Shown: positions 1-5,075, numbered from the stretch's first letter. The stretch is DNA of 7,145 nt from an uncultured Bacilli bacterium (GCA_947591175.1 CANQDB010000067.1:1-7145), one strand, 5' to 3'. Notes: a model not told the origin generated them from the letters alone. Made by a program: numbers and translations.

Positions 1-36
1 TTTTTTATCAAATTTTGGGTCTTTAAACAAAAAAAA

Positions 37-68
37 GACAAATAAGCAATATATTTTACCTATTTGTC
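37..68 (-). terminator. candidate intrinsic terminator after the YjcZ genes
   Basis: An 8-bp inverted repeat (GACAAATA at 37-44, TATTTGTC at 61-68) has a 16-base loop. Read on the minus strand it is followed at once by eight T (positions 36-29). It lies downstream of both minus-strand YjcZ genes and would end their transcript. The stem is AT-rich and the loop is long, so efficiency is uncertain. The TTGACA embedded at 65-70 (minus) could instead be a -35, but no good -10 follows at normal spacing. Confidence 0.5.
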
Positions 69-77
69 AACAGTCTG

Positions 78-102
78 AAAGAGGAAAATCTTCCTCTTTT
101 TT
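78..102 (+). terminator. hairpin with T-tract on the plus strand, overlapping a YjcZ stop
   Basis: This is a perfect 9-bp stem (AAAGAGGAA at 78-86, TTCCTCTTT at 91-99) with a 4-base loop. On the plus strand it ends in six T (97-102). It is therefore best read as a terminator for a plus-strand gene lying left of the window. On the minus strand the same hairpin starts right at the stop codon of the YjcZ-family gene at 101-103 but has no U-tract, so there it might only protect the mRNA 3' end. Confidence 0.55.
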
Positions 103-217
103 AGTAGGCTACACATCCACCGATAATGATGGCAAGTAAGATGTATAAAACAACGATGATAACGAAGCCAGTACCACCCTTACAAGTGTTGTTGTTTTCA
201 TTATTTTGACAAGACAT
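101..217 (-). CDS. YjcZ-family small sporulation membrane peptide (38 aa)
   Basis: This 38-residue peptide begins MSCQNNENNN, has a short Cys/Gly stretch (TCKGGTG, residues 11-17), and then one hydrophobic membrane segment, roughly residues 18-35 (FVIIVVLYILLAIIIGG), ending CVAY. That layout of polar or Gly-rich head plus a conserved FxxIVVLxILL helix is the hallmark of the YjcZ family, tiny spore-associated peptides widespread in spore-forming Firmicutes. The ATG follows a strong AGGAGGTG Shine-Dalgarno (226-233 on the complement). It lies 23 bases behind a second gene of the same family, so the pair is probably co-transcribed. It contains three Cys residues (3, 12, 36). The molecular role of the family is not established; a mother-cell or coat/forespore membrane location is inferred from family membership and the upstream promoter. 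Confidence 0.88.
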   Translation of the reverse strand: MSCQNNENNNTCKGGTGFVIIVVLYILLAIIIGGCVAY

Positions 218-240
218 TTAAGAAACACCTCCTAACTTAA

Positions 241-321
241 TTAAATCCAAGCACCGAGTATGATTACTAATAAGATGAATAAAACTAAAACGATAGCTGC
301 AGATGATACATTATTTCCCAT
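241..321 (-). CDS. second YjcZ-family peptide (26 aa)
   Basis: This 26-residue peptide has a six- or seven-residue polar head (MGNNVSS) followed by a single hydrophobic helix (AAIVLVLFILLVIILGAWI) that spans almost the whole molecule. The VLFILLVII core matches the signature helix of YjcZ-family sporulation peptides. It starts with ATG after a near-perfect AAGGAGG Shine-Dalgarno (331-337 on the complement) and is the first gene of a two-gene minus-strand unit. A very short open frame alone would be weak evidence. The strong ribosome site, the homologous neighbour and the late-sporulation-like promoter together make it convincing. The Cys/Gly-rich head of its neighbour is missing, so the two are probably diverged duplicates. 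Confidence 0.8.
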   Translation of the reverse strand: MGNNVSSAAIVLVLFILLVIILGAWI

Positions 322-352
322 AATGAAATTCCTCCTTTTTCATGACTCACAT

Positions 353-380
353 TATTTTATGGGAAAAGAGGTGTTTTGGT
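353..380 (-). promoter_or_regulatory. late-sporulation (sigma-K-like) promoter for the YjcZ pair
   Basis: On the minus strand CATAAAATA (complement of 353-361) matches the CATANNNTA -10 known for mother-cell sigma-K/sigma-E. An AC dinucleotide lies 17 bases upstream (complement of 379-380), as in the short sigma-K -35. Transcription would start near 346 and give a leader of about 25 bases with the Shine-Dalgarno at 331-337. No sigma-A pair of comparable quality was seen here. Assignment to one sporulation sigma factor is inference from short motifs. Confidence 0.55.
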
Positions 381-412
381 GCTACTTCTTTGTAGAATTT
401 ATTTAGTAATAG

Positions 413-441
413 TTGTATTTTAAAATGTTTTTTGTTATGAT
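413..441 (+). promoter_or_regulatory. sigma-A promoter of the PrsA-like gene
   Basis: TTGTAT (413-418) and TATGAT (436-441, five of six consensus bases) are separated by 17 bases. The start would be near 448, leaving a leader of about 20 bases that holds the AAAGGAGG site (455-462) five bases before the ATG. The -35 is weak (three of six), so the -10 carries most of the evidence. Confidence 0.6.
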
Positions 442-467
442 ATTGGTGTATTTCAAAGGAGGAAATT

Positions 468-1460
468 ATGAAAAAAATACTACTATGTTTATGCATCTTA
501 TTATTAGTAACTGGATGTGGAGCAGCCCCTAAGTTAGAAAATGGTCAAGAAGCAGTTGTATCGTTAAATGATAATAACTCTATTTCAGTAGATGATTTAT
601 ACGAAGAAATGAAAAATACGTATGCCATCGGTGTTTTAGTAGATATGATCGATGCTAAGATATTAAATATCAAGTATCCTACTACGGACGAAGAAAACGA
701 AGAAGTTCAAGGACAAATTGATACTTGGTTAGTAACTTTTCAAACAGAAGAAAAGTTATTAGAGCAAACTCAACAAGCCTTCGGTATTTCGAAAATGGAA
801 GACTTAAGAGAATACTTAGCCCTTCAATATAAAAGAGGGAAAGCCGTTGAAGACTATGCTAAAAATAGTGTAACTGATCAAGAAATTCAAAGTTACTACG
901 ATAGTGAAGTATTCGGTGATATTAAAGTTCGTCATATCTTAATAACTTCTGAAGCTACTGACAGTATGACGGAAGCTGAAAAACAAACTAAAAAAGATGA
1001 AGCCCTTCAAAAAGCTAAAGATATTATCACTCGTTTAAATAATGGTGAAGATTTTGCTACAGTTGCCAAAGAAGTATCACAAGATGAAGATACTAAAGAA
1101 GATGGTGGAGAAATCGGATTCATTACTAAAGGTGATTACCCAGAGGCTTTCGAAGATGCTGCTAAAGCACTAGAAACAGGAAAATATACCGCTGAACCAG
1201 TTGAAACAGAATTCGGTTACCACATCATCTTAAAAGAAGAACAAAAAGAAAAAGCACCACTCGACCAATGGAAAGATAAGATTAGAGAAACTTTAGGGGA
1301 AGAAAAATTAGATGATGATCCAACAATTCAAGTAACTGCTTTAATGGATTTAAGAAGTGAATTTGGTATGAATATTACTGATGACACTTTAAGAGATCAA
1401 TATGACTTACTTATGAAACAAACAAAAGAATCTCTACTTGAACAAAATAGTACAAATTAA
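468..1460 (+). CDS. prsA: PrsA-like parvulin-type peptidyl-prolyl isomerase lipoprotein
   Basis: This is a predicted extracytoplasmic foldase that catalyses cis-trans isomerisation of prolyl bonds and helps secreted proteins fold. Residues 1-17 form a lipoprotein signal: two Lys, a hydrophobic run, then the lipobox VTGC with Cys17 as the lipidated residue. Residues 30-145 resemble the helical SurA/PrsA N-lobe. Residues 153-256 form the parvulin (PpiC) domain, with VRHIL (His156), GGEIGFITKGD (213-223) and FGYHII (249-254, His252). Helical sequence to residue 330 would complete the foldase lobe around the isomerase. The domain carries a lengthened Lys/Glu-rich segment after its first strand (161-182). 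At 330 residues it is somewhat longer than the Bacillus PrsA of about 290. It stands alone, divergent from the YjcZ pair, with its own promoter and terminator. The ATG is fixed by the AAAGGAGG site and the signal peptide. Paralogues are common, so orthology to prsA is likely but not certain. Confidence 0.88.
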   Translation: MKKILLCLCILLLVTGCGAAPKLENGQEAVVSLNDNNSISVDDLYEEMKNTYAIGVLVDMIDAKILNIKYPTTDEENEEVQGQIDTWLVTFQTEEKLLEQTQQAFGISKMEDLREYLALQYKRGKAVEDYAKNSVTDQEIQSYYDSEVFGDIKVRHILITSEATDSMTEAEKQTKKDEALQKAKDIITRLNNGEDFATVAKEVSQDEDTKEDGGEIGFITKGDYPEAFEDAAKALETGKYTAEPVETEFGYHIILKEEQKEKAPLDQWKDKIRETLGEEKLDDDPTIQVTALMDLRSEFGMNITDDTLRDQYDLLMKQTKESLLEQNSTN

Positions 1461-1465
1461 AAAAT

Positions 1466-1497
1466 AAGCTATAGCGAAAAAAACGTTATAGCTTTTT
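1466..1497. terminator. bidirectional terminator shared by the convergent genes
   Basis: An 11-bp stem with one G-T pair (1466-1476 with 1484-1494) encloses a seven-A loop. It runs into TTTTT on the plus strand and ATTTTTT on the minus strand (complement of 1460-1465). It can end both the PrsA-like gene, whose stop is five bases upstream, and the minus-strand membrane gene, whose TAA (1486-1488) lies inside the stem. Confidence 0.85.
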
Positions 1498-2925
1498 ATA
1501 TAGATTAATTTTAGTTTCCGTATCCTGATATAAAAGTAAATAGTTAGATTCTTCTAAATATGTAACTAATGGTAAATGACTTGGTATAAGGTAATAATCG
1601 AAATCATAATTACTGATAGTCTCTTCAAAACCATCGTTCAACCAAATAATTTGATTGAAATCACGTAAGTTGTAATTAGAATAAATATCGGCTCGCCCAT
1701 CGATAAAGACAGGTATATCTTGATAAATTAAATAGCCACCGTAATCGTAATAGTTGAAAAGTCGTTTAGGTTGTTCTTCTTTTAAAATATTAATCACGGA
1801 ATCAGGTATTAAGGAAGTATTAGTCTTTTGATAAGCAGCAGTTAAGTTACGCGGTAAAAAGGCAATAAGAAACAAAAGGGACAAGCCTCCAACAAGACGA
1901 TAAGCAACTAACGAAACCTTACAAGATGGAACCAATTGAAATAACATATATCCGGCGGTGAAGTAAAAATAAGGAACAAAGCGCATACTCTTTAAGGATA
2001 ATCCACCAAAAAGTAAAACCAAAACTAAAGGAATAAATGGTATCTTTTTCTTAGTAAAAATAATAAAGCCTACGACTAATAATAAAAGAATAAGTATAGG
2101 AAAGCCTTCCATTGTAAGCAATTTTGGAGCCTGCCACTCTATAATAATATTTTGCATAAAGGAATCGAAAAAATTAGTATATGGATAACCTACCATTGTT
2201 AAGCCATGTGGGTTAAGTGGAATAACCAAAAGACAAAATAAACCAATTAAGAAATAAGTTCGAAGTTGTTTAACAGACATTTTTTTAGTTTCGATTTTTG
2301 AAATCTGAAAAGTAAATAGTCCTAACAAAGTAAAAGTAAAGCATAAAATATATGGCAAATTAGAGGAACCCCCATGAATATTTGCCCAAAGTAAAGCAAT
2401 AACTGGCATAAAATAAATCTTTTTACTTTTTTCGTTATGATAGAAGTCAAATAATAGCCAAAGCGTAAGTAAAAAAAGAAAATTACTGATAAGATGAGGT
2501 CTTGGAATAAGTCCCATTCCTAGGATAAAAACACCTAAGAAAAAGTATCCGAGTGTAAAAGGAAAATTATTTAAAATATTTTTCTTTAAAAACCAATAAA
2601 GTAAAAGGAAAGTAAGACCTAGCCAAAAAAGGCAATAAGTAATAATACCATACGAACCAAAAAGCGACTTGAAAGAAGCAATAATAACTTCACTCAACCA
2701 CTCGTGACTAATCCAAGGCAAATTATTACTTAGCCCATACCACGAGAAAAGAGCCGTTTTAGGAATCGTATGTGTACTTAAAATATAGTTTCCTGTTTTT
2801 AAATGCCACCAATAATCATAGCCTGGAGAAAGTACGGCCAACAAAAAAGAACACAGTAAAAGAATAAAGAGTACAATCGAAATTTCCTGTTCATGTTTTA
2901 GATAAAACTCTTTGACTCTATTCAT
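1486..2925 (-). CDS. multi-pass membrane protein, GT-C-like, function unknown
   Basis: This 479-residue integral membrane protein has roughly ten hydrophobic segments (for example 14-32, 92-113, 122-140, 147-161, 171-182, 190-206, 222-236, 274-291, 295-310, 340-357) and a soluble C-terminal part of about 110 residues. Recognisable motifs are DYWWHLKTG (37-45) just after the first membrane helix, HEWLSE (74-79), PRPH (141-144), NIHGG (182-186), NPHG (238-241), RFVPYF (315-320), YYDYGGYLIY (392-401) and VFIDGRADIYS (406-416). The acidic/His-rich motifs in the first outer loop and the multi-helix plan recall GT-C glycosyltransferases, which use lipid-linked sugar donors. I recognise this WWHLKTG...FIDGRADIYS type as a conserved uncharacterised family and cannot name a substrate. 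The gene overlaps the end of recX by eight bases (ATGAATAG), with AAAGG 11 bases upstream, so it is translationally coupled to recX. Confidence 0.72.
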   Translation of the reverse strand: MNRVKEFYLKHEQEISIVLFILLLCSFLLAVLSPGYDYWWHLKTGNYILSTHTIPKTALFSWYGLSNNLPWISHEWLSEVIIASFKSLFGSYGIITYCLFWLGLTFLLLYWFLKKNILNNFPFTLGYFFLGVFILGMGLIPRPHLISNFLFLLTLWLLFDFYHNEKSKKIYFMPVIALLWANIHGGSSNLPYILCFTFTLLGLFTFQISKIETKKMSVKQLRTYFLIGLFCLLVIPLNPHGLTMVGYPYTNFFDSFMQNIIIEWQAPKLLTMEGFPILILLLLVVGFIIFTKKKIPFIPLVLVLLFGGLSLKSMRFVPYFYFTAGYMLFQLVPSCKVSLVAYRLVGGLSLLFLIAFLPRNLTAAYQKTNTSLIPDSVINILKEEQPKRLFNYYDYGGYLIYQDIPVFIDGRADIYSNYNLRDFNQIIWLNDGFEETISNYDFDYYLIPSHLPLVTYLEESNYLLLYQDTETKINLYKKL

Positions 2926-3670
2926 AAGAAGTAAAACCTTTCTGATACATCTTTTGCCTAATTTTTAATTCCAGTTCCCTGCCTTCGTACTTGCGACTTA
3001 ATTTTTGATAAAGTTTTTGATACTCGCGTGTAGCCAACTCTTTTTCTTTTTCCACATCTACTTCGTTGTTACTTTCAAGTAAAGATAATACTAGACTCCT
3101 ATCATAACCTAAATTGACTAAATGTAAAACTATTTTTTGATTGAGAACCGAATTACTCTTCGTCCTGTTTGTCTTCCTTTCTTTTTGGATAATTTTAGTT
3201 ATCTTTTCCTTTTGTATATCTAAACTAAATTGAGCCATCGCTTCTTTTGAAGACTTAGTATCTATTCCATTTTTTGTTAGCTGTGTTTCGATTTTTTTAG
3301 GCCCATCGTAACTTAACAAAATTCGATCATGAACATAACTAGAAGCATACTGTAAATCGTTAAGATAACCCTGTTTTTCTAATAGAGCAATTGCTTCCTC
3401 AATTTTTTCAGGAGCGTACCCTTTTTTAGTTAGTAAATTTACTAGTTCTTTCTTACTGCGTAAACGTCTTGAAAGCATTTTTAAACAAATATCATAAATG
3501 ACATAACGTTGATTCTCTTCTAGTAATTGAAACAGCAATTCTTCCGTAACTTCCCTTTTCAAAAGCAAATCATACTTTAAAATAAGGTCTTCATGTAAAG
3601 TATAATTACCCTCGTTTAAAACTATTTCATACTGCCCATTTTTTAACTTTTTAAAGCGCTCGATTTTCAA
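2918..3670 (-). CDS. recX: RecX, regulator of RecA
   Basis: RecX binds RecA filaments and modulates recombination and the SOS response in the cytoplasm. The 250-residue length fits Firmicute RecX proteins (about 260-270). Residues 1-45 form the N-terminal beta region (NGQYEIVLNEGNYTLHEDLI). Three-helix RecX repeats follow at about 58-104 (LSRRLRSKKELVNLL...LLEKQGYLND), 105-150 (YASSYVHDRI...GPKKIETQL) and 158-200, with a possible fourth half-repeat near 216-250 (RKYEGRELELKIRQKMYQKGF). The start is TTG at 3668-3670. It is supported by an AAGGTG Shine-Dalgarno (3679-3684 complement, eight bases away) and by the need to keep the N-terminal strands; no in-frame ATG exists upstream. The gene is the first of an operon with the membrane protein, behind an extended -10 promoter. 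No LexA box was recognised. Confidence 0.9.
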   Translation of the reverse strand: MKIERFKKLKNGQYEIVLNEGNYTLHEDLILKYDLLLKREVTEELLFQLLEENQRYVIYDICLKMLSRRLRSKKELVNLLTKKGYAPEKIEEAIALLEKQGYLNDLQYASSYVHDRILLSYDGPKKIETQLTKNGIDTKSSKEAMAQFSLDIQKEKITKIIQKERKTNRTKSNSVLNQKIVLHLVNLGYDRSLVLSLLESNNEVDVEKEKELATREYQKLYQKLSRKYEGRELELKIRQKMYQKGFTSYE

Positions 3671-3678
3671 TTTTGCAT

Positions 3679-3684
3679 CACCTT
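3679..3684 (-). promoter_or_regulatory. Shine-Dalgarno that fixes the TTG start of recX
   Basis: AAGGTG on the minus strand lies eight bases before TTG (3668-3670). An ATG closer to the site (3676-3678) opens only a three-codon frame (ATG CAA AAT TGA) whose stop overlaps the TTG, so TTG is the usable recX start. The predicted transcription start is close to the site, giving a leader of only about 14 bases. Confidence 0.6.
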
Positions 3685-3690
3685 AACCAT

Positions 3691-3699
3691 ATTATATCA
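3691..3699 (-). promoter_or_regulatory. extended -10 promoter of recX
   Basis: On the minus strand TGATATAAT gives a perfect TATAAT with the TGN extension. The hexamer 17 bases upstream (AAGTCT, complement of 3714-3719) is poor, as allowed for extended -10 promoters. Transcription would begin near 3684. The element sits directly behind the rpoZ terminator. Confidence 0.65.
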
Positions 3700-3702
3700 A
3701 AG

Positions 3703-3728
3703 TCAAAAGAAAAAGACTTAATCTTTTT
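3703..3728 (-). terminator. rpoZ terminator (AT-rich)
   Basis: A 7-bp stem (3710-3716 with 3722-3728) with a five-base loop is followed on the minus strand by a T-rich run (TTTTTCTTTT). The rpoZ stop codon (3718-3720) sits in the loop. The stem is nearly all A-T, so termination may be partial and allow read-through into recX. Confidence 0.5.
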
Positions 3729-3918
3729 TAATGACGATCAAGCCTTTCTCTACTTCTTCCAATGCTCTACCAATAGGTTTTACCGAATCATATTCCTCAT
3801 CTGGCAATTGATAATGACCATTTTTAGCCATTTCTTTACTTCTTTTTGCCACAATATGAACAAGTTCATACTTCGAATCAACCAAATTCAGTATCTTATC
3901 GATCGACGGAAACAACAC
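3718..3918 (-). CDS. rpoZ: RNA polymerase omega subunit
   Basis: Omega is the small subunit that wraps the C-terminal end of beta-prime and supports assembly and stability of RNA polymerase. The 66-residue length and sequence match Firmicute omega: PSIDKILNLVDSKYELVHIVAKRSKEMA would be the N-terminal block (residues 4-31, quoted here as PSIDKILNLVDSKYELVHI and then VAKRSKEMA), and KPIGRALEEVEKGLIVI (47-63) is the conserved C-terminal block. The start is GTG at 3916-3918, with AAGGGTGA six bases upstream (3925-3932 complement); starting there keeps the conserved MLxPSID opening. In Bacillus rpoZ usually follows gmk; here it is a single-gene unit flanked by mazEF and recX, with its own weak promoter and terminator. 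No oddity is seen in the protein itself. Confidence 0.93.
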   Translation of the reverse strand: MLFPSIDKILNLVDSKYELVHIVAKRSKEMAKNGHYQLPDEEYDSVKPIGRALEEVEKGLIVIKKD

Positions 3919-3947
3919 TATCTATCACCCTTCCCTTTTCTATTTTA

Positions 3948-3976
3948 AGAATACGCTAATTTACAGGAAAGTACAA
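3948..3976 (-). promoter_or_regulatory. weak candidate promoter of rpoZ
   Basis: On the minus strand TTGTAC (3971-3976) and TATTCT (3948-3953) are 17 bases apart, upstream of the GTG start. Both hexamers are poor (three and four of six consensus bases). A helically phased TTGTC array lies just upstream and might strengthen or control it. Confidence 0.35.
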
Positions 3977-3983
3977 TAGAAAT

Positions 3984-4008
3984 GACAAAATTAGACAATA
4001 GTTGACAA
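3984..4008. repeat. three GACAA repeats with exact 10-base period
   Basis: GACAA occurs at 3984-3988, 3994-3998 and 4004-4008 (TTGTC on the minus strand), each copy ten bases from the next and so on about the same face of the helix. The array sits between the mazF terminator and the candidate rpoZ promoter. It could be a site for a cooperatively bound regulator. The last copy is also part of a TTGACA hexamer on the plus strand. Confidence 0.6.
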
Positions 4009-4027
4009 TGTAAACAAATTGCCTATA

Positions 4028-4047
4028 GAAAAAGACCGGCAGATATT
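4028..4047 (-). terminator. mazF terminator (imperfect hairpin)
   Basis: On the minus strand AATATC-TGCC-GGTCTT runs straight into TTTTTC. The six-pair stem has one mismatch and one G-T pair. It lies 10 bases after the mazF stop and is nearly the same sequence as the perfect terminator of the coat gene at 4700-4719. Confidence 0.5.
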
Positions 4048-4057
4048 ATTTACTAAT

Positions 4058-4399
4058 TTATTCTTCAATACAGGCATTCAATAATGTAATTACACTTATC
4101 AAATCATTATCGCTTAATTTTTCAACAAATTTTATTTTTCTTATTTCGTAATCTATACTTCTAATATGTTCACACAATACAGAACCATATACTTCTTTAG
4201 TATCTTCCAACTTATAATGCGTTGGAAAATCTTTATCATTAGAAGTAATTGGACACACAATAACCATTTTTGTATGTTGATTAAAAATATTATTACTAAT
4301 TACAACCGCCGGTCTAAATCCCGATTGTTCATGACCCTTTATTGGATTAAAGTCTAAGAAAACAATATCGCCTTGCTCCGGTATATATTTCTTTACCAT
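4058..4399 (-). CDS. mazF: MazF-type mRNA interferase toxin
   Basis: This is a 113-residue sequence-specific endoribonuclease toxin of the MazF/PemK (CcdB-like) fold, which cleaves mRNA when free of its antitoxin. Residues 9-19 (QGDIVFLDFNP) give the first strands. KGHEQSGFRPAVVIS (21-35) contains Glu24 and Arg29, at the same numbering as the catalytic pair of E. coli MazF. PITS (50-53) carries Thr52. VYGSVLCEHIRSID (70-83) is the later conserved block. All key residues are present, so it should be active. The protein looks closer to E. coli MazF than to Bacillus EndoA. Its ATG overlaps the end of mazE by seven bases, which couples translation of toxin to antitoxin. The recognised cleavage site cannot be read from sequence. 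Confidence 0.92.
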   Translation of the reverse strand: MVKKYIPEQGDIVFLDFNPIKGHEQSGFRPAVVISNNIFNQHTKMVIVCPITSNDKDFPTHYKLEDTKEVYGSVLCEHIRSIDYEIRKIKFVEKLSDNDLISVITLLNACIEE

Positions 4400-4635
4400 A
4401 TTTCTTTTCCTACACTTTCATCCCACGAAAAATTTTTGGCGAGATTTTCACCATTATATTCCCTAAATCTTTTTTCTAACGATATCTTTTTTCTCTGAGA
4501 CACACTAATAACTATTTTGTTATCGGCTAGTTCTATATTCAACATATCATTAGTTTTCAAATTTAAAGATTTTAAAATACTACTAGGAATCCTAATTCCC
4601 ATAGAATTTCCCCATTTTTGAAGTCTAACTTCCAT
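4393..4635 (-). CDS. mazE: MazE-type antitoxin
   Basis: This 80-residue antitoxin binds and neutralises MazF and, with it, represses its own promoter. Residues 1-48 form an AbrB/MazE swapped-hairpin DNA-binding domain with the signature QKWGNSMGIRIP (6-17). The C-terminal tail ENLAKNFSW...KEIW (63-80) corresponds to the acidic, Trp-containing peptide of E. coli MazE (ENL...DW...KEVW) that blocks the toxin active site. The ATG at 4633-4635 is six bases after GGAGAT (4642-4647 complement). It is the first gene of a two-gene operon and overlaps mazF. The family pair found in Bacillus (EndoAI/EndoA) has a ribbon-helix-helix antitoxin instead, so the AbrB-type partner suggests acquisition from another lineage; that is inference. 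Confidence 0.9.
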   Translation of the reverse strand: MEVRLQKWGNSMGIRIPSSILKSLNLKTNDMLNIELADNKIVISVSQRKKISLEKRFREYNGENLAKNFSWDESVGKEIW

Positions 4636-4649
4636 ATAATCATCTCCGC

Positions 4650-4676
4650 ATGTTTATAGTATATACAATGTTTATA
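4650..4676. promoter_or_regulatory. mazEF operator candidate: direct repeats and palindrome over the -10
   Basis: ATGTTTATA occurs twice on the plus strand (4650-4658 and 4668-4676), 18 bases apart, flanking the palindrome GTATATAC (4659-4666). These elements cover the mazEF -10 and likely start site. Autoregulation of mazEF promoters through repeated or palindromic sites is established; that these particular bases are bound is inference. Confidence 0.55.
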
Positions 4677-4686
4677 CATTTGTCAA
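4658..4686 (-). promoter_or_regulatory. sigma-A promoter of mazEF
   Basis: On the minus strand a perfect TTGACA (4681-4686) and TATACT (4658-4663, five of six) are separated by 17 bases. The start near 4651 leaves a leader of about 16 bases with the mazE ribosome site. The -35 lies 14 bases past the coat-gene terminator. Such a strong core promoter is consistent with one held down by autorepression. Confidence 0.82.
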
Positions 4687-4699
4687 TTTTTTTACAGAA

Positions 4700-4719
4700 G
4701 AAAAAGACCCGCAGGTCTT
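4700..4719 (-). terminator. terminator of the CotD-like gene
   Basis: On the minus strand AAGACC-TGCG-GGTCTT is a perfect six-pair stem with a four-base loop, running into TTTTTC. The coat-gene TAA (4718-4720) supplies the first two bases of the stem. Confidence 0.85.
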
Positions 4720-5053
4720 ATTTAAATTGACAACACGAACCACATTGCATATTGCTACAAACATTTTCTTCTGAGCAAGTATAACAAGGACGATAAGTAT
4801 GTTTGTAAATATGATGGTTAATAACACGAGTGTGAATTGGACATACATGAGGTACTTCATGCACAAAAGTACGGTTAACTACTCTTTCTTGAACAGGTCC
4901 AACCATTGGACTTTGCATAGTTCCACCCATACCCATCATAGGCATGTCACCAAAGTTTGAGTCTACATTCATGTCGATATCTACAGTGTTGTTGTTACCG
5001 ACAAACTGTGTTGTCATATCATTGTCTCTATCATAGCAACGATCTTGAAACAT
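4718..5053 (-). CDS. cotD: CotD-like spore coat protein
   Basis: This is a 111-residue predicted structural protein of the endospore coat. The N-terminal half is Asp/Asn/Met/Gly-rich and low in complexity (DMPMMGMGGTM, 36-46). The middle part resembles CotD: a Pro-His-x-x-Pro-x-His motif (VPHVCPIHT, 67-75) followed by VINHHIYKHTYRP (77-89), as in the His-rich core of Bacillus CotD. The C-terminal part is a Cys cluster. There are eight Cys (6, 71, 90, 93, 99, 104, 107, 108), arranged as CYTC and CGSCC near the end, suggesting disulphide cross-linking or metal binding. The ATG follows AGGAGGA (5061-5067 complement) by seven bases. It stands alone between ffh and mazEF, behind a CATANNNTA-type -10 and ahead of a strong terminator. 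Family membership is fairly clear; the exact orthologue is not. Confidence 0.82.
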   Translation of the reverse strand: MFQDRCYDRDNDMTTQFVGNNNTVDIDMNVDSNFGDMPMMGMGGTMQSPMVGPVQERVVNRTFVHEVPHVCPIHTRVINHHIYKHTYRPCYTCSEENVCSNMQCGSCCQFK

Positions 5054-5075
5054 TTTTCATTCCTCCTATCTAACA

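Larger units (their letters stand above)
4028..4724 (+). repeat. 25-bp imperfect direct repeats flanking mazEF
   Basis: Positions 4028-4052 and 4700-4724 are the same 25-mer apart from three substitutions (4038/4710, 4043/4715, 4045/4717), so 22 of 25 match without a gap. They bracket the mazEF unit exactly: one copy is just past mazF, the other just upstream of the mazE promoter at the end of the coat gene. Each copy contains a terminator. This fits insertion of the module next to a duplicated terminator, or shared ancestry of the two terminators. Confidence 0.6.

Noticed and set aside
45..70. Possible minus-strand promoter starting with TTGACA at 65-70
   Set aside because: No acceptable -10 lies 16-18 bases downstream. 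The TTGACA is part of the inverted repeat that better explains a terminator.
3673..3948. Plus-strand open frame of 91 codons opposite rpoZ
   Set aside because: It is the antisense of rpoZ and its flanks, has no ribosome site, and has a composition unlike a protein. RpoZ on the other strand is unmistakable.
3984..4008. Short regularly spaced repeats considered as a CRISPR remnant
   Set aside because: The units are only five bases long with five-base gaps, far too short for repeats and spacers, and no cas gene is present.
4166..4357. Plus-strand open frame of 63 codons opposite mazF
   Set aside because: It is antisense to a clearly recognised mazF, with no ribosome site or family resemblance.
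4672..4866. Minus-strand open frame of 64 codons overlapping the coat gene
   Set aside because: It is a shadow frame of the CotD-like gene and runs through the terminator and into the mazEF promoter, with no ribosome site.
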